Source: Plasmodium malariae
Lineage: Eukaryota > Apicomplexa > Aconoidasida > Haemosporida > Plasmodiidae
Assembly (NCBI RefSeq): GCF_900090045.1
Contig: NC_041781.1
Coordinates: forward strand, 1,401,001-1,465,000
Length of the DNA stretch: 64,000 nucleotides
Direction: 5' to 3'
A program made the position numbers and the translations under genes. Below the pieces are notes generated by a model that had not been told where the DNA came from, ran no database searches, and worked only from the letters and a program-made list of their open reading frames with translations. The first letter of the stretch is position 1. Every line of letters starts with the position of its first letter. Of the stretch, positions 1 through 12,455 are shown in pieces.

Positions 1-920
1 ATACAAATTCGACGCATTTTTCACCCAGGAATAATATGAATGCGTTAATACACATCAATCAAATTCATTCCAATTGAGGGAAATTCGTTTTTTTCCATTT
101 CCATTCATTTTTTCTTTTCATTTTCCATTCATTTTTTTTTTTATTTTCCATTCATTTTTTTTTTTTTTTCCATTCTTTTTTTTTTTTTATTTTCCATTCA
201 TTTTTTTTTTCTTTCAATTCATTTTTCTCTACTTCAATTCATTTTTCTCTACTTCAATTCATTTTTTTCCATTTCATTCATTTTTTCATTTTTTAAAAGA
301 AAAATAAAATGTTAAAAAAGATAAAAACGTATTTTAATATTTTCATTATTTTTACATAATTTATGTAAAACGAACGCCAACATAATTATTGCTCAAGAAA
401 TATTACATATATGTATGTTTTACATAAATTAATTTTTATTATTATGATAAAAATGAGTAAAAAATTTATTAACTTTTTTTAGAAAAAAGGAAAATTTTTA
501 ATTTTTAACACAAAAAAAAAAAAAGGAAAAAAAGTAAAACACCATTTTAAATATAACATTCGTACTAGTCTCTTCTTATGAAACTGTAGCAGTGTGTACC
601 TTATTAAAGCTAATTTTGTTAACTATATTTACCTTTTTTTTTAATATAATGTTTTTCTACATGACTAAAACATGTTCTTTTTGAACGAATACGCTTTATA
701 AATAAGTACGAATTAAAATTTTATCTGCCTCGTGCAGCAATTATAAAAAATATGTAAAAAAAATAAAAATAAAATGAATAAACAGTCGAGTAGATCAATA
801 AAAAATCGAGTAGATCAATAAATAAACGAGTAGATGAGTAAATAAACGAATAGGTGCATAAATGAACATATAGATTAAAGAGTACTGCAAAGATTACTAC
901 TGCTAATTCGTTTTTAAAAA
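1..920. other. 5' flank of the kinase gene, no gene seen
   Basis: The first 300 bases are T-rich with a loose CATTCATTTTTTT repeat (about 90-290). The rest is AT-rich with no supported coding region. Stretches open on the T-rich strand translate only to Phe-rich sequence and are not credible genes. GAGTAGAT-type short repeats occur at 785-860. Confidence 0.6.
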
Positions 921-1880
921 ATGAAAAATAACTCAAATACGAATGTAGACAACGTTGTTCGTAAGATCACTGACGCTAGTTGCAGTACCGATGTAAATAG
1001 TAATACTAAGAGTAGTACCAACGTCAGTTGTACTACTACAACTGGCAATAAGAGTACAAACACAAATAACAATAATAAAAGCACAAACAACAGTAACAAC
1101 AATAAGGAAAAGGGGAATATATTAGAAAATTTAAAGGAAAGCCAACTAGAGACTATTAGAACTGAACATGAAAATAATAAGAATAATGGAAACATACAAG
1201 AAACTCATGCAGATCCATCCATAAAATTAAAATCAAACCCAGAAAAAGTAATAGCCATATTGTTAAAAAAGTGGAAGAAGATAAAGCTACATTGAAATAC
1301 AAAACCAAGACAAATAAAAAAAAAAATAAAGCAAGATAAAAAAAAATAATAACAATAAAAAACAAAACAAAACAAAATAAAGCAAAATAAAATAAACTAA
1401 ATAATGCATACACGTTCGCAGTGCGCGTCATATTGTGCATTTTTAGCTTCACTTACTTTTCGCCTACAGTTCACTTGTGTTTCTTATTTTATTTCATTTT
1501 ATTTTATTTTATTTTTTTAACTCCCCGACTTATCAGATTGAAGCAGGAGAAGACCAAGTTAATAAAAATGTTTGTTTATTTATTTCTGATGATTTAAAAT
1601 TAAGAAAACACAATCAAGTAGTAAACGATTTTTTAAAAACATTATCTAAGAATTCTTTCAATTTATATTTTCCCAAATTTTCAAATAGTTACAACGAAGT
1701 CCCCAAGGTAAACCCAAGATGATAGCTATTTAGATAACTGACACAGTCTATAGCTTACTCTTTCAATTATTTCGTTCATCTCTCCATTTATGGCTTCCCC
1801 GTATATGCATGGCCACGTGTGCACATATGTATATATCTTGCATGTATGTATGTGCGTATGTGTGAATGCATGTTTGTATG

Positions 1881-1956
<76 letters not shown>

Positions 1957-2273
1957 GTATATATCTTTTTTTTTTTTTCCCTCTTAAGGTCCTTTTTCTG
2001 CTAAGCGGAGACACGGGAGACATCTTAGTGGCCTTGAAGTATTTAATTGACAACATTGATCAGATAAACTTTATAATTTTAAACTTTTTAAATAAATTAA
2101 AAAGAAGAAAGATAGTGAAAAATAACGAAGTAATTCTATATCTCATAGACTTTGTACTAAAGAAATTATATGAAAGCAACTTAAACTACCGGTATAAGAA
2201 AACACAAATTTTGGATTTTTACGATAACTTGGTACATACTAAGAAAACATTCTTCGAATCAGGTATACATATA

Positions 2274-2304
<31 letters not shown>

Positions 2305-3131
2305 GAACAATTCATTGTTTTTTATTTTAAAAACTGAGGAGAGATAAAATATAACAATGATAATAATGCTAACAACATCACAATTAATTTGCTCCTATTT
2401 ATGTTGAAATGTTTTACTATTATTAAAATTAGTAATATGTGAAAAGGGGTATTCTAAACGTGGTCTATTTTATTTTGGAATATCGCTCTTCTGAAGTTGA
2501 TGTTCCATTTGTGTGGGCATGTTTATCCTAGTGATTGCCCATCCATGACTGCTCACCTCTGACTGTTCATCCATTCAGTACTTCATTATGCGATATGCAT
2601 ATTGTCCAAACCCTTGTAGGAATAATGAACGATGCAATTGTTGTAAAAGACTTAAGATTAATTTACTTTTACAAACACGATATCAAAATGAAGAAGGAAA
2701 AGACCTTCATTAAAGAGAGACCTCCACATAATAACACTGTGTACATTAATAAGGAATACCAACATGATGGGACTAAAAACTCAGTTAAACAAAATTTTGT
2801 GATAACAAATGGGAATTACGGATTAAACTACAAATTTGTAGAAAAAAAAAAAAAAAAAAAAAATTTCTGTGGTGAAATACTAACACCCAATTCGTATTTT
2901 GGACTATACAACTACCTTAAGGAAAAGACCATATTTGATAACAAAGACTCTGATATATTTTCTTCCAAGAAAAAATTGTTCTGTAATATTAACAAGTGTA
3001 TTAAGAAATACATAAAGGACAAAAAGAAATGCAGTAAAATAGAAAGCGATATATGTAATTGCATTTCCAATGTGATTGTGAATATAAACAGCGATGCGAA
3101 GCTATGGTAATATATATATATATATATATAT

Positions 3132-3174
<43 letters not shown>

Positions 3175-6100
3175 ATTGTAACACTGCACTATTGAAAGGA
3201 GCGTCATTCACTCGCATGGAAGCATAACTGCGTGGCTGTATGAGTGTATGACTGCATGCGCATACCCGTAGGCCTACATTTACGAATCGACATTGTGTAA
3301 ATTTTGCAGGGAAAAGATCAATGCAGCAAAGAATGAGGTGAAGAACGTTAAGAGTATTTTAATGAAAATTAAAAAAATTGAAAATTTGGTGGACAGGTTG
3401 ATAGAGCATGACTATGAAAATATAATAGTACATGAGGAGAATGTGCAGCAGGAGCATCAGCAGGTGAAGAGGAAAAAGAAGAAGAAGAAGAAGAAGAAGA
3501 TGGAAAAGGAAACACAGAATGAAGTGGAGAAAGATACGAAGAAAGAAGCGGAGAAAGAAACGAAGAAAGAAGTGGAGAAAGAAACGAAGAAAGAAGTGGA
3601 GAAAGAAACGAAGAAAGAAGTGGAGAAAGAAACGAAGAAAGAAGTGGAAATAGAAACGAAGAAAGAAGTAGAGATGGGAAAGGTAACATGCCCTGGAACG
3701 AATGCAAAAGAAAGCATAGAATATGATGACACAAATGAAACGGAGAGTAAGTCAAGCGAAGGAATTACCCAAGATTGGCAGCAGAAAGAAAGGGACTACA
3801 TTAGTGTAACAAATGTTAACTCGGAAGAAAATGCAAAAGAATTAATCAGTTCCAACAAAAATAGCAATATCGTTGTTAATGGTGAAATAAAAGTAGAAGC
3901 AAAAAAACAAGATGAAGATAGTATAAACAATAACCAGAATAGGAAATCAATAAAGAGGAAACACAAAGAAATGGAAGAAAAATGTTTAACGGATAAAAAT
4001 AATGAATTACTACTTAATACGTCAGATAAATGTATCTATCATAAAATTCATGAAAGAACTTTTTCTGAGATATATGCATCTGAGGAAAGAAAGAAAAAAA
4101 AAAATAAAAAAGCGAATGGTAATTCAGAGGGCGAAAGTGAAAAAGAAAGTATAAAAACTTGTTATTTCGAAAATTTTCATTTTAATTTTGTTTTACTTGG
4201 GAGTATAAAGAAAGGGTCCGACAGACATAAATCTTTGCTATTCAAAGTAAAAACTCTGTGTGAATACACCAAAAAAAAAAAAAAAATGAATAGCTTAGAA
4301 GATAGGCATATAAGTAAATAAACGTTCGAACTTTAGGGTGAATGTATTATAGCACGTATTGACGCAGATCGTACGTACATGTAAACATAAATATATATAT
4401 ATATATATATACATGTGTGCATTATGAACTAAATTTTTTGCCCTTGTTCCTTTACCCCTAAATTTCCTTCCAGGTACTGTGTGATGCGCTGGTTATACCC
4501 TGCAGATTTGTTCGTTATATAAAAGAGAAGCATGTTAAGTACTTCAATCTTGTCTTAATTCCATCCGTTCCCGGTATACTTTGCACAAGCGGGTTGTTTT
4601 TATTTTGTCTTCCGCTTTTTGTTCACTTCACTTTGTTTATCCACCCCCCCCCTCTTCTTACCTGTCTCATCTGTTATACCCCTTTTTTTTTTTTTTTTCT
4701 TTTCTTTTTCATTTTCCCTTAAAAGAAAAAAAAATCCCTGAGAGTATAATACCAATATTTTGGGAGGGTAAACCCAAAGCCAAGACGAATCTAAATGCGC
4801 AGACCAAAGTTACTATTTCTACGTTTTTAAATAGCATAAAGATAAAATTTAAATATATCGACAATTTTTTCTTAAAGTAAGAGATACAAGCAGCGCTGGA
4901 AGTAGCTGCAGTGGTAGAAGTAGCAGTGGTAGAAGTAGCAGTGGCAGTAGTGATAGCAGTGGCAGTAGTGATAGCAGTGGCAGTAGTGATAGAAGTGGCA
5001 GTAGTGATGGCAGTATCAGTAGTGATGGCAGTATCAGTAGTGATGGCAGTATCAGTAGTGATGGCAGCATTAGTAGTAGTATACCCCTCTTCTCGGTCAT
5101 CCACTCTTGTTGACTTTTTTTTTTTTTTTTTTAGCTTTGTATAAGAATACTTGACAAAGTGGCTATAATTTTTGTCTTCCTTGTTTTTTATTTACCTCAT
5201 TTGACGTTCATCTTTTCTTTTTTTTTTTTTTCCTTCTTTAGGGTGTGGGAAAACAGTAACGAACTTATAAATTTAGACGACTATTTTATTTTTAACAAAA
5301 AGTTAGGAACGGGTGGATTTGGTGAAGTGTGGGATGTATCACTAAAAAATGAAGAAAAATACCATGATTCTTTTTTTTTTTTTAGTATAAAACATACCTC
5401 GAATTTCGCTCTAAAAATAATGGACATAAAGTAATATATATAAACAGCTAGACAAATAGTAAAAAAAAAAAAAAAAAATATATATATACAAAATGAAAAA
5501 CTGGACTTTTTAAATTTTCCTTTGTTTATAGCGATTTTAACTTGAACGAGTCTGTAGTTATGCGGGAAAAGGCCCACAAGAACGTCTTACGAATGTACTG
5601 CGTGTTTAAGGGTAACGCTCCGGTTTTTCCCCTCACACATACGCACATATATATACACGCTTATGCATACAGACATATATATATACACACATATTTATAC
5701 CCCCATGTATCTGTGTATGTGTATGCATTTTTTACCATTCCCGCTTCAGGCTATCAGATCCTGATAAATAGACAGCGTAAGGAGGAAAAAAAAGTATCCC
5801 TTTGTTTCCTTTTGGAATTGGCCGATACGTCGTTAGGTATGGGTCTTGCGTGAATACTATGTGTATATATATGTGTATGTATCCATATATATATGTATGC
5901 CCATATATATATACTTATGTCAATATTTAAGTAAATCTATATATTCCTATACTCATGTATATGTGTATGATCACCCCTACATTACCTCAACTTTTTTTTT
6001 TTTTTTTATCAGAAAAACTTTTTTGCAGTAAAAATGTAGCATATAATCTCAACTTCGTTCGTTTAACCCTTTTGGAAATAGCCAAGTAATCTAAATGACA

Positions 6101-7701
6101 GCTATTTTTATGTAGGATTATGTAGTATAACAAGCATACGTACATACAAACGTACACACGTACATACATATATACACATATATGTTAATATATCCTATTT
6201 TTCTTACATACGTTGCCTGAAAAACGTATGCTTTTCTTATTTAGTGTAATGTCCTTTATGCATAAGCCGAACATAAAGCAAGAATTTTTCATTTATCGTG
6301 ACTTGAAGCCCGACAACATTCTGATAAAGGTCCATTATACGCTGCTACAGTTTTATCTTCTCGTTTTTGCTATTCGCGTATCACTGCATCTTTTGCGTTT
6401 TCGCTTCTTCATTATTTTTCGCCCTTTTTTCACGCTTATTGTTATATATATATATATATATATATATTTATCATTCAATCGCTTTATCGTTTTATCCCTT
6501 TATCGCTTTATCTCTTTATCGTTTTATTTCTATACCGCTTTACCGCTTTACCGCTTTATCTCTTTATCGCTTTATCTCTTTATCGTTTTATTTCTATACC
6601 GCTTTACCGCTTTACCGCTTTATCTCTTTATCGCTTTATCTCTTTATCGTTTTATTTCTATACCGCTTTACCGCTTTACTGCTTTATCGTTTTATCCTTT
6701 TTAAAGGGTAAAGATATACTCATAACCGACTTTAACCTGTCGAAGAAGGTCAACCAAGAATTCAAGTATTTGATGAGTCAGTGTTGTGGTACTCAAGGTC
6801 ATTTAGCACCAGAACAAAAAAGTGTAGGGTACAGTCAGACAGTAGACATTTGGGCTTTTGCAATTGTTATATCCAAATTTTTGAAGCACAAGAATTTTCA
6901 CTATTTTTCCCATAACGAATACACTATAAATCTGAAGCATTTCGAAATTCAAGTAAGGCGACTAGAGTGTGTTGCGTCGTAGCACACATCGCTTTATTTA
7001 TTTATTTTATTATTTTTTTTTTTTTTTTCGTAACAGGACAAGTTTTTGATAAACCTGCTGTTAGCTTGCATTGATAATATCCCCTTTATGAGACCATCTT
7101 TTGATGAAATTTCTCAGTAGGATATTTGAACAAGAACATAAATAGTTACATAATATTTTGCTAGTTTTACATATGCACACATATGAACATTTGAAAAAGA
7201 TATAAGAAATTATACTTGGCTTAATTCGCTTTACCTCTTTTCATAACATGCAATATGCACTACAAACTACACAGTACAATTACAAATTTGGGCTTTTACT
7301 TTTCTCTGTGTTGCTCCATATGCCTTGAAATATAACAAAATAAAAAAAAGAAAAACGATTTTTTTAATTTATGTTTTTCATTCATTTTGGTTTGACTATC
7401 ATTTTTTTCATTCATTTTGGTTTGACTATCATTTTTTTCATTCATTTTGGTTGACTATCATTTTTTTCATTCATTTTGGTTGACTATCATTTTTTTCATT
7501 CATTTTGGTTGACTATCATTTTTTTAATTTATTTTCCTTCTTTTTTCCTTTTGTTTTTTCCTTTTGTTTTTTCATTTATTTTCATTTTTCTTCCCATCTT
7601 ACCCCCCCCGCAGGATGCTACTTAACGAAATAATAAGGAATGAGCTCGAAAGATATGGTAGATTAAAGACGATGAAAAGATACGTTAAAAAAAAAAGGTA
7701 A
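921..7701 (+). CDS. EDR1/CTR1-like protein kinase (TKL-like), 15 exons
   Basis: Predicted exons: 921-1247, 1537-1707, 1989-2262, 2620-3106, 3310-4246, 4474-4573, 4726-4876, 5242-5430, 5532-5611, 5750-5836, 6013-6085, 6245-6329, 6707-6952, 7037-7116, 7614-7701. All introns are GT-AG, and the 3375 nt give 1124 aa in one frame. Residues about 717-746 read [16 protein letters not shown] then [14 protein letters not shown]. This matches the core of the plant EDR1/CTR1 N-terminal domain (GLCRHRxxLFKxLAD..LPCR). The kinase domain follows: glycine loop GTGGFGEVW (838-846), ATP lysine K874, catalytic loop YRDLKPDN (976-983), DFN at 995-997 instead of DFG, APE at 1021-1023, and a late RPSFDEI typical of TKL kinases. 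The catalytic Asp, Lys, Asn and Mg-binding Asp are kept, so activity is plausible. Exon 5 encodes an EKETKKEV repeat. A soluble signalling kinase is inferred; the substrate is unknown. The family assignment is fairly sure, and individual small exon edges are less so. Confidence 0.85.
3525..3672 (+). repeat. 24-bp coding repeat in kinase exon 5
   Basis: Tandem units of 24 bp encode repeats of the octapeptide EKETKKEV. They form a highly charged, probably helical linker between the N-terminal part and the EDR1-like core of the kinase. It is in frame throughout, as expected for a repeat under coding constraint. Confidence 0.85.
4895..5080 (+). repeat. 18-bp repeat in kinase intron 7
   Basis: Imperfect 18-bp units built on GTAGTGATGGCAGTATCA and GTAGTGATAGCAGTGGCA fill most of the intron between 4877 and 5241. 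The tract is richer in G than the surrounding intron sequence. It stays open in several frames on both strands because the unit is a multiple of three, but splice-phase matching places it inside an intron. Confidence 0.75.
6470..6690 (+). repeat. 64-bp minisatellite in kinase intron 12
   Basis: About three copies of a 64-bp unit are made from the submotifs CGCTTTATC, CTTTATCG and TTATTTCTATACCG. They fill the pyrimidine-rich intron between the YRD and DFN exons. The copies are almost identical, which suggests recent expansion. Confidence 0.8.
7375..7530 (+). repeat. 29-30-bp minisatellite in kinase intron 14
   Basis: Five copies of TTTTTTTCATTCATTTTGGTTTGACTATCA-like units (29 or 30 bp, differing by one T) lie in the last intron, upstream of the acceptor at 7613. 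The next stretch is pyrimidine-rich and serves as the acceptor tract. Confidence 0.8.
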
Positions 7702-8889
7702 AAAGTTTATTATTTACCATCTGGTTAATAAAAGGAAAGAAAATAACAAAAAGAGGGCCCCATTTTCCATTTTACCTTGCATGAGCAGGCGAGTTTCCTG
7801 TTTACCCTTATTGTATGTTATTCCTCCCTGCTATGATCTTTTCTACTCAATGCATCATTTCCATTGACTTTATTATTTTCCACCACTGTATCAATTCACC
7901 CCATTTCGTTATATTTTATCCAATGCATGTTTTCTCCTTCATTATTTTTTCGCCATTTTTACGAACATTATTATTTTCCATTTTGCGTGCACATTGCCAA
8001 GCGGAGCACACCACTGTAACTTGGCACACTGAAACTGGAAGTTAACCCCAAAACAAAATGAAGTACTTTAAAATTTTCGAATTGATATAACATCATTTCG
8101 AAGTAATTAATTAGTTGGTGCAATTTTTCGAACAACAGCTCTTTGCGCTAGTCAAAAGAAAAGGAGAAAAAAAAAATAAAAGAGAAAAATGAAAGAAAAA
8201 TTTTAAAATTCTGCAAAGTTGTTTATTTTAGAAAAAAAAGAAAACCTTTCAAATTTTGCAAGATTGTTTATTTAAAAAAAAAAAGAAAACTTTAAAAATT
8301 TTGTAAGATTGTTTATTTAAAAAAAAAGGAAGATATTTCAAATTACGCAAGATTATGTATTTAAAAAAAAAGAAATTCTTTCAAATTATGTAAGATTGTT
8401 TATTTTAAAAATAAGGAAAATTTTTCAAATTCTGCAAAGTTAGGGTATTTAAAAAAAAAATAAAATAATGGTCACAACAGGTATGTTCAAATATACATAT
8501 ATATATATATGCATACACGTATGTATATACGTGCATATATACATCATTCACATTGCGCTTTAAAAAAGGTAAGTCGTTAGAGCAGCTGAACGTGATACTT
8601 AGACAGGTGCATACGTAAAAAAAAAAAAAAAAAAAAAGATACAAAAATAACAAAAAATACGATATAATAAAATATTATATAATATAATACGATATAATAA
8701 AATATTATGTAATATAGTACGATATAATACGATATAATATAATATAATAAGATAAAATAAGACATACTAATGCAGAGATCATCTCTTCACGATACGTGGT
8801 AAGCCTATGTGCTTGGTCAAATGTGAATTAGTCACTACTAACTGATAACTACTCACGCGCAGGGTGTATATGGTCTAGTTTGGAAAAAT
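7702..8889. other. Tail-to-tail intergenic region, kinase versus MFS
   Basis: This is the 3' flank of both the kinase (+) and the MFS transporter (-). It contains an imperfect repeat of about 45 bp at 8205-8455 (core GCAAGATTGTTTATTTAAAA, about six copies) and a TATAATACGA-type tract at 8650-8760. No coding region is supported. Confidence 0.65.
8205..8455 (+). repeat. Degenerate ~45-bp repeat
   Basis: Six degenerate copies share a TTTCAAATT..GCAAGATTG core followed by TTTATTTAAAAAAAAA. The spacing is about 41-50 bp. It lies in the shared 3' flank of the kinase and transporter genes. Confidence 0.7.
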
Positions 8890-10804
8890 CTACGACTTGG
8901 CCAGAATAAACATCGAAATAGTTGATAATAACGAAATAAAGCCGAATGCCGCGCTTAGACACCTTAGTGTAAATAAATTATAACATATATGAACAACAAA
9001 ACTACACAAAAATGTATTTGCTATTCTAGTAGTATATAAAATAGACATATTCAAAGGGAAATGCTGTTCCCCATATTTTTTCAAGGTAATAATAGGGATA
9101 GTTACAAAACTACCCCCAATACAAAAATAAAAAAGAGCACAAACAAATACGTATAGAACATATATATGTGAAATAGCTGGTAGTAGAAAGCATGCAAATG
9201 TTATAGAAATACCTAAAAATAATAAAGTAATATTTAATTTAAATTTATCATATATTGTACCCCATATTAATCTACCAGCTATATTTGATATGCTATTTAT
9301 AAAACTGCCATTTAGAGTTATTAGTTTGTCCTCTACAGATGTGTAAGTAATACCTATTATTTTCCAGTACATAATTATAAAATTAATATAACAATTAAAA
9401 AATACGATAGAAATCCATAAAAGAATAAAAAAAACATCTTCTGTGCACTTTTTATTGTAATATTTGGAAACATGATTATCTGCATATATATTATTGAAAT
9501 TTAGCAAATTCGAAAAAAAAAAAAATTTTTGTTTCTTCATATTATTACAACTATTATTTACTATTAGATGTTCCTCACTTTCATTGTGCAGATTTTCCTC
9601 CTTGCCGTTTAATGCTCCATCATTTTTTTTTTTATTCTTTTTCTTTTTAAATGGTTTGGCAAAGTGGTAGTTCCTATTATTATCTCCAACGTTACTACCT
9701 CCAATGTTACTACGGCCAACGTTATTACCGCTAACATTGTCGTTGTTTGTGATGTAGTCCACCCCATTTCTTACTAAGGTGCTTTCCCCATATGCGCTAT
9801 TTTTACCCTTCCCCCCCGTTAATGAAATGTGTTCGTTTCTTTCTAAATCAGTTGCATCCCTCTCTACAGAATGTATGTTTTTTATTTTCTCTGAGTGATT
9901 ATGCTGTATATTAGTAGGACTATTATCCTCTTCACACTTTATAGTAGCTAAGTAACCACCCAAAGTGCCAAAAATTAAAAATATAATGGACTGGACAAAA
10001 AGTAGATATGGCACTCTATTTAAAACATCTATATCGTCAAAGTATAATTCTTTAGATCCATTTTCTTCTTTCACAGGTAATACATTTCTTCTATTTATAA
10101 GTAATGTTTGTAATGGACAGTACATGAATGGACTTAATGATATGGCTGATATGACAATACCACTTATTAATCCTCTATTGGTTTTAAAATGTTTATATGC
10201 ACATGATAAAGGAATAGTAAAGCATATACCATATCCAACAGCATAACAGAAGCCCATAAATAAACACAATAAATAATACGAATGCGCATATATAGATGAT
10301 AAATAAAACGATAAAAATGTAGTGAAGCTACAAATTAGTATAGTCATTCTCTCTCCTAACTTCTGTTGAACTACATTTCCTACAAGCATAGATATACCAA
10401 GTGTTATTACTGTCAACTCGTATATTAAAGAAACACTTTTGTATGTTACATTTTGTCCTTTATGTCTCAGGTAGGACGTCAGGTAGATGTTAAGATTTCC
10501 ATATGAATTTATTATGCCTGTTCAGGGGAAAAAATTAAGGTGCACGTGTTTATGTGGACTAACTAAAGTACACGTATGAGCATGAGGATGCGCATGTGCA
10601 TCCTTTTACAGGTTTTTTACGCCTACGTCTACACTCGCTTATGCTTTTTCTTTTACTCCTACGTATACTCTTTAATTTATTTTAATTTAACTTTATTTTA
10701 TTTTATTATTTTATTTCTATCTTCTAACCTATATTCAGATTATACAAAAAGGCGCCCAACAACACAACATACGGAACAACTCTTCTTGGCAAAATATTCA
10801 TCAT
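8890..10804 (-). CDS. Major facilitator superfamily transporter (OxlT/MCT-like)
   Basis: There are two exons on the minus strand, 10804-10729 and 10517-8890, joined in phase 1 through a 211-bp intron to give 567 aa. Exon 1 (start MMNILPRRVVPY) supplies the first half of membrane segment 1. The join yields ...LYNLNIG|IINSYGNLNIYLTSYLR, which resembles the TM1 region of OxlT/monocarboxylate-type MFS carriers. The rest shows about 12 hydrophobic segments split by a long Asn/Lys-rich cytoplasmic loop (roughly residues 235-345 of the protein), the usual 6+6 MFS plan. The C-terminus FILAKS is short. It probably moves a small solute across a parasite membrane; the substrate and the compartment (plasma membrane, apicoplast or mitochondrion) cannot be told from the sequence. 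An annotation that starts inside exon 2 would miss half of TM1. Confidence 0.88.
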
Positions 10805-10854
10805 GTTCCAGTGAATCTGTATCACAGTGTGCTTGCTCCCCCCTCAAATGTAGC

Positions 10855-10859
<5 letters not shown>

Positions 10860-10917
<58 letters not shown>
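10860..10917 (+). repeat. (TA)n microsatellite
   Basis: An uninterrupted TA dinucleotide run of about 58 bp lies just upstream of the MFS start codon (minus strand), in the probable promoter or 5' UTR. Similar TA runs occur at about 1884-1952, 20702-20752, 21953-21994, 48627-48660, 48845-48892 and 50759-50810. Confidence 0.9.
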
Positions 10918-10921
<4 letters not shown>

Positions 10922-11559
10922 ATTTATGTACGTATGTATCTATGCTCTTCTCCGCCGTTCTCGCACTTTGCCTGTACTTACCTTTTTGTAATTATACATA
11001 TATACATATACATATGTATGTTGTTATCTATGTATACCTACCTATATATACATATATAAATGCTTATACTGTGGTGAGACACGTCAAAGGAGACAAGCAC
11101 GCGTGCACATACATATATACGTATATAATCTTATACATGTATACATATATATATGCATACATATACAAACATATACATACATATATATGCACATGCATGT
11201 AAACACTTTCTTCGAGTTACATGAGCACATATTTTAATATTTCAAAAAATTAAGTTGATATATTATTTTCGTTTTTTTCGACTTATCATTTTTCCAGAAT
11301 ACAAAAATAATTCACTTTTTAAAAAAAAAAAAAATTTCAAAGAGAATACCTTACACACTACTACATAGTAGTGACAATGCGATACATTAAGCGAAAATGG
11401 AAAACAAATTTTTGTTTTACTCACCCCAAACGTACGTGACATATATACGTACGTTACGCATATTCGTACTCACTTATATGCGTACATGTGTACATATATA
11501 CAGAACAAAAGGAGTAAATTTCCTCTAAATAAATTCAGTTTTTCAACTTTTAATATATA

Positions 11560-11762
11560 CACACATATATACATATATATATATGTGTTATATATATAAT
11601 GTATTATATATATATATATGTATTATATATATATATGTGTTATATATATATATGTATTATATATATATATGTATTATTTATATATATGTATTATTTATAT
11701 ATATGTATTATTTATATATATGTATTATTTATATATATGTATTATTTATATATATGTATGAA
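11560..11762 (+). repeat. TATATATGTATTAT repeat
   Basis: Tandem units of 16-19 bp consist of TATTATATATATATATG and its derivative TATTATTTATATATATG. It is a low-complexity intergenic tract upstream of the MFS gene. Any apparent ORF through it (Tyr/Ile-rich) is a by-product of the repeat. Confidence 0.8.
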
Positions 11763-12258
11763 TAGATAAAAAAAAAAAAACTCACAGAATTAACGCTCCG
11801 AACGGAATAGGTGATTATTTCTAACTTCAAAAAAAAAAAAAAAAAAAAAAAAAAAGCAGTAACTTGGTAAATGCACATGGTACACTGCTTACATTATACA
11901 AATTTGCATGAATTATAAAGCTCCTTAAATTTTCATTTGTTCCTTTTGTTTCCTTTTTCAATTCTTCCAATCATCATTTTGAATTTTTATGGTTTTGTTT
12001 ATCCTCTTTCAAATAGTGGAGCGTCCAAAAATGGCGCATTTGTAAATGTGTTGTACCTTTTAAATGTGCTTCACAATTTTGCTACTGTTTATTTTGTTGT
12101 TTTGTTAATTCATTCATCCATTAATTTTACTTTATTTTTATTTATTTGTTTTTTATTTATTATTATTTTTTTTTTTTTTTATTTATTTATTTTTTACTTT
12201 ATTTATTTTTTACTTTATTTATTTATTTTTTACTTTATTTATTTATTTATTTATTACT

Positions 12259-12289
<31 letters not shown>

Positions 12290-12455
12290 TTTTTTACTTT
12301 ATTTATTTTGTTTTTTCTTTATTTATTTTATTTTTCTTTTTTAACTTTTTTTTTTTTTTTCGTACAATTCCAATTTATGTAGATGCAGGATTGTGTTAAC
12401 CATAAATTTTTACTTATCTAAAATATAAATATTCTTGAAACATGACATACGTATT

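Noticed and set aside
74..307. Phe-rich open frame at the left edge
   Set aside because: It translates a T-rich repeat only, with no start context, no splice structure and no domain.
4911..5104. Val/Ala-rich or Thr/Ile-rich ORFs through the GTAGTGATGGCA repeat
   Set aside because: Several frames on both strands are open because the unit is 18 bp. Kinase splice phases place this inside intron 7.
6213..6711. Long Leu/Tyr/Phe-rich ORFs over the 64-bp repeat
   Set aside because: They are read-through of an intron between the YRD and DFN exons.
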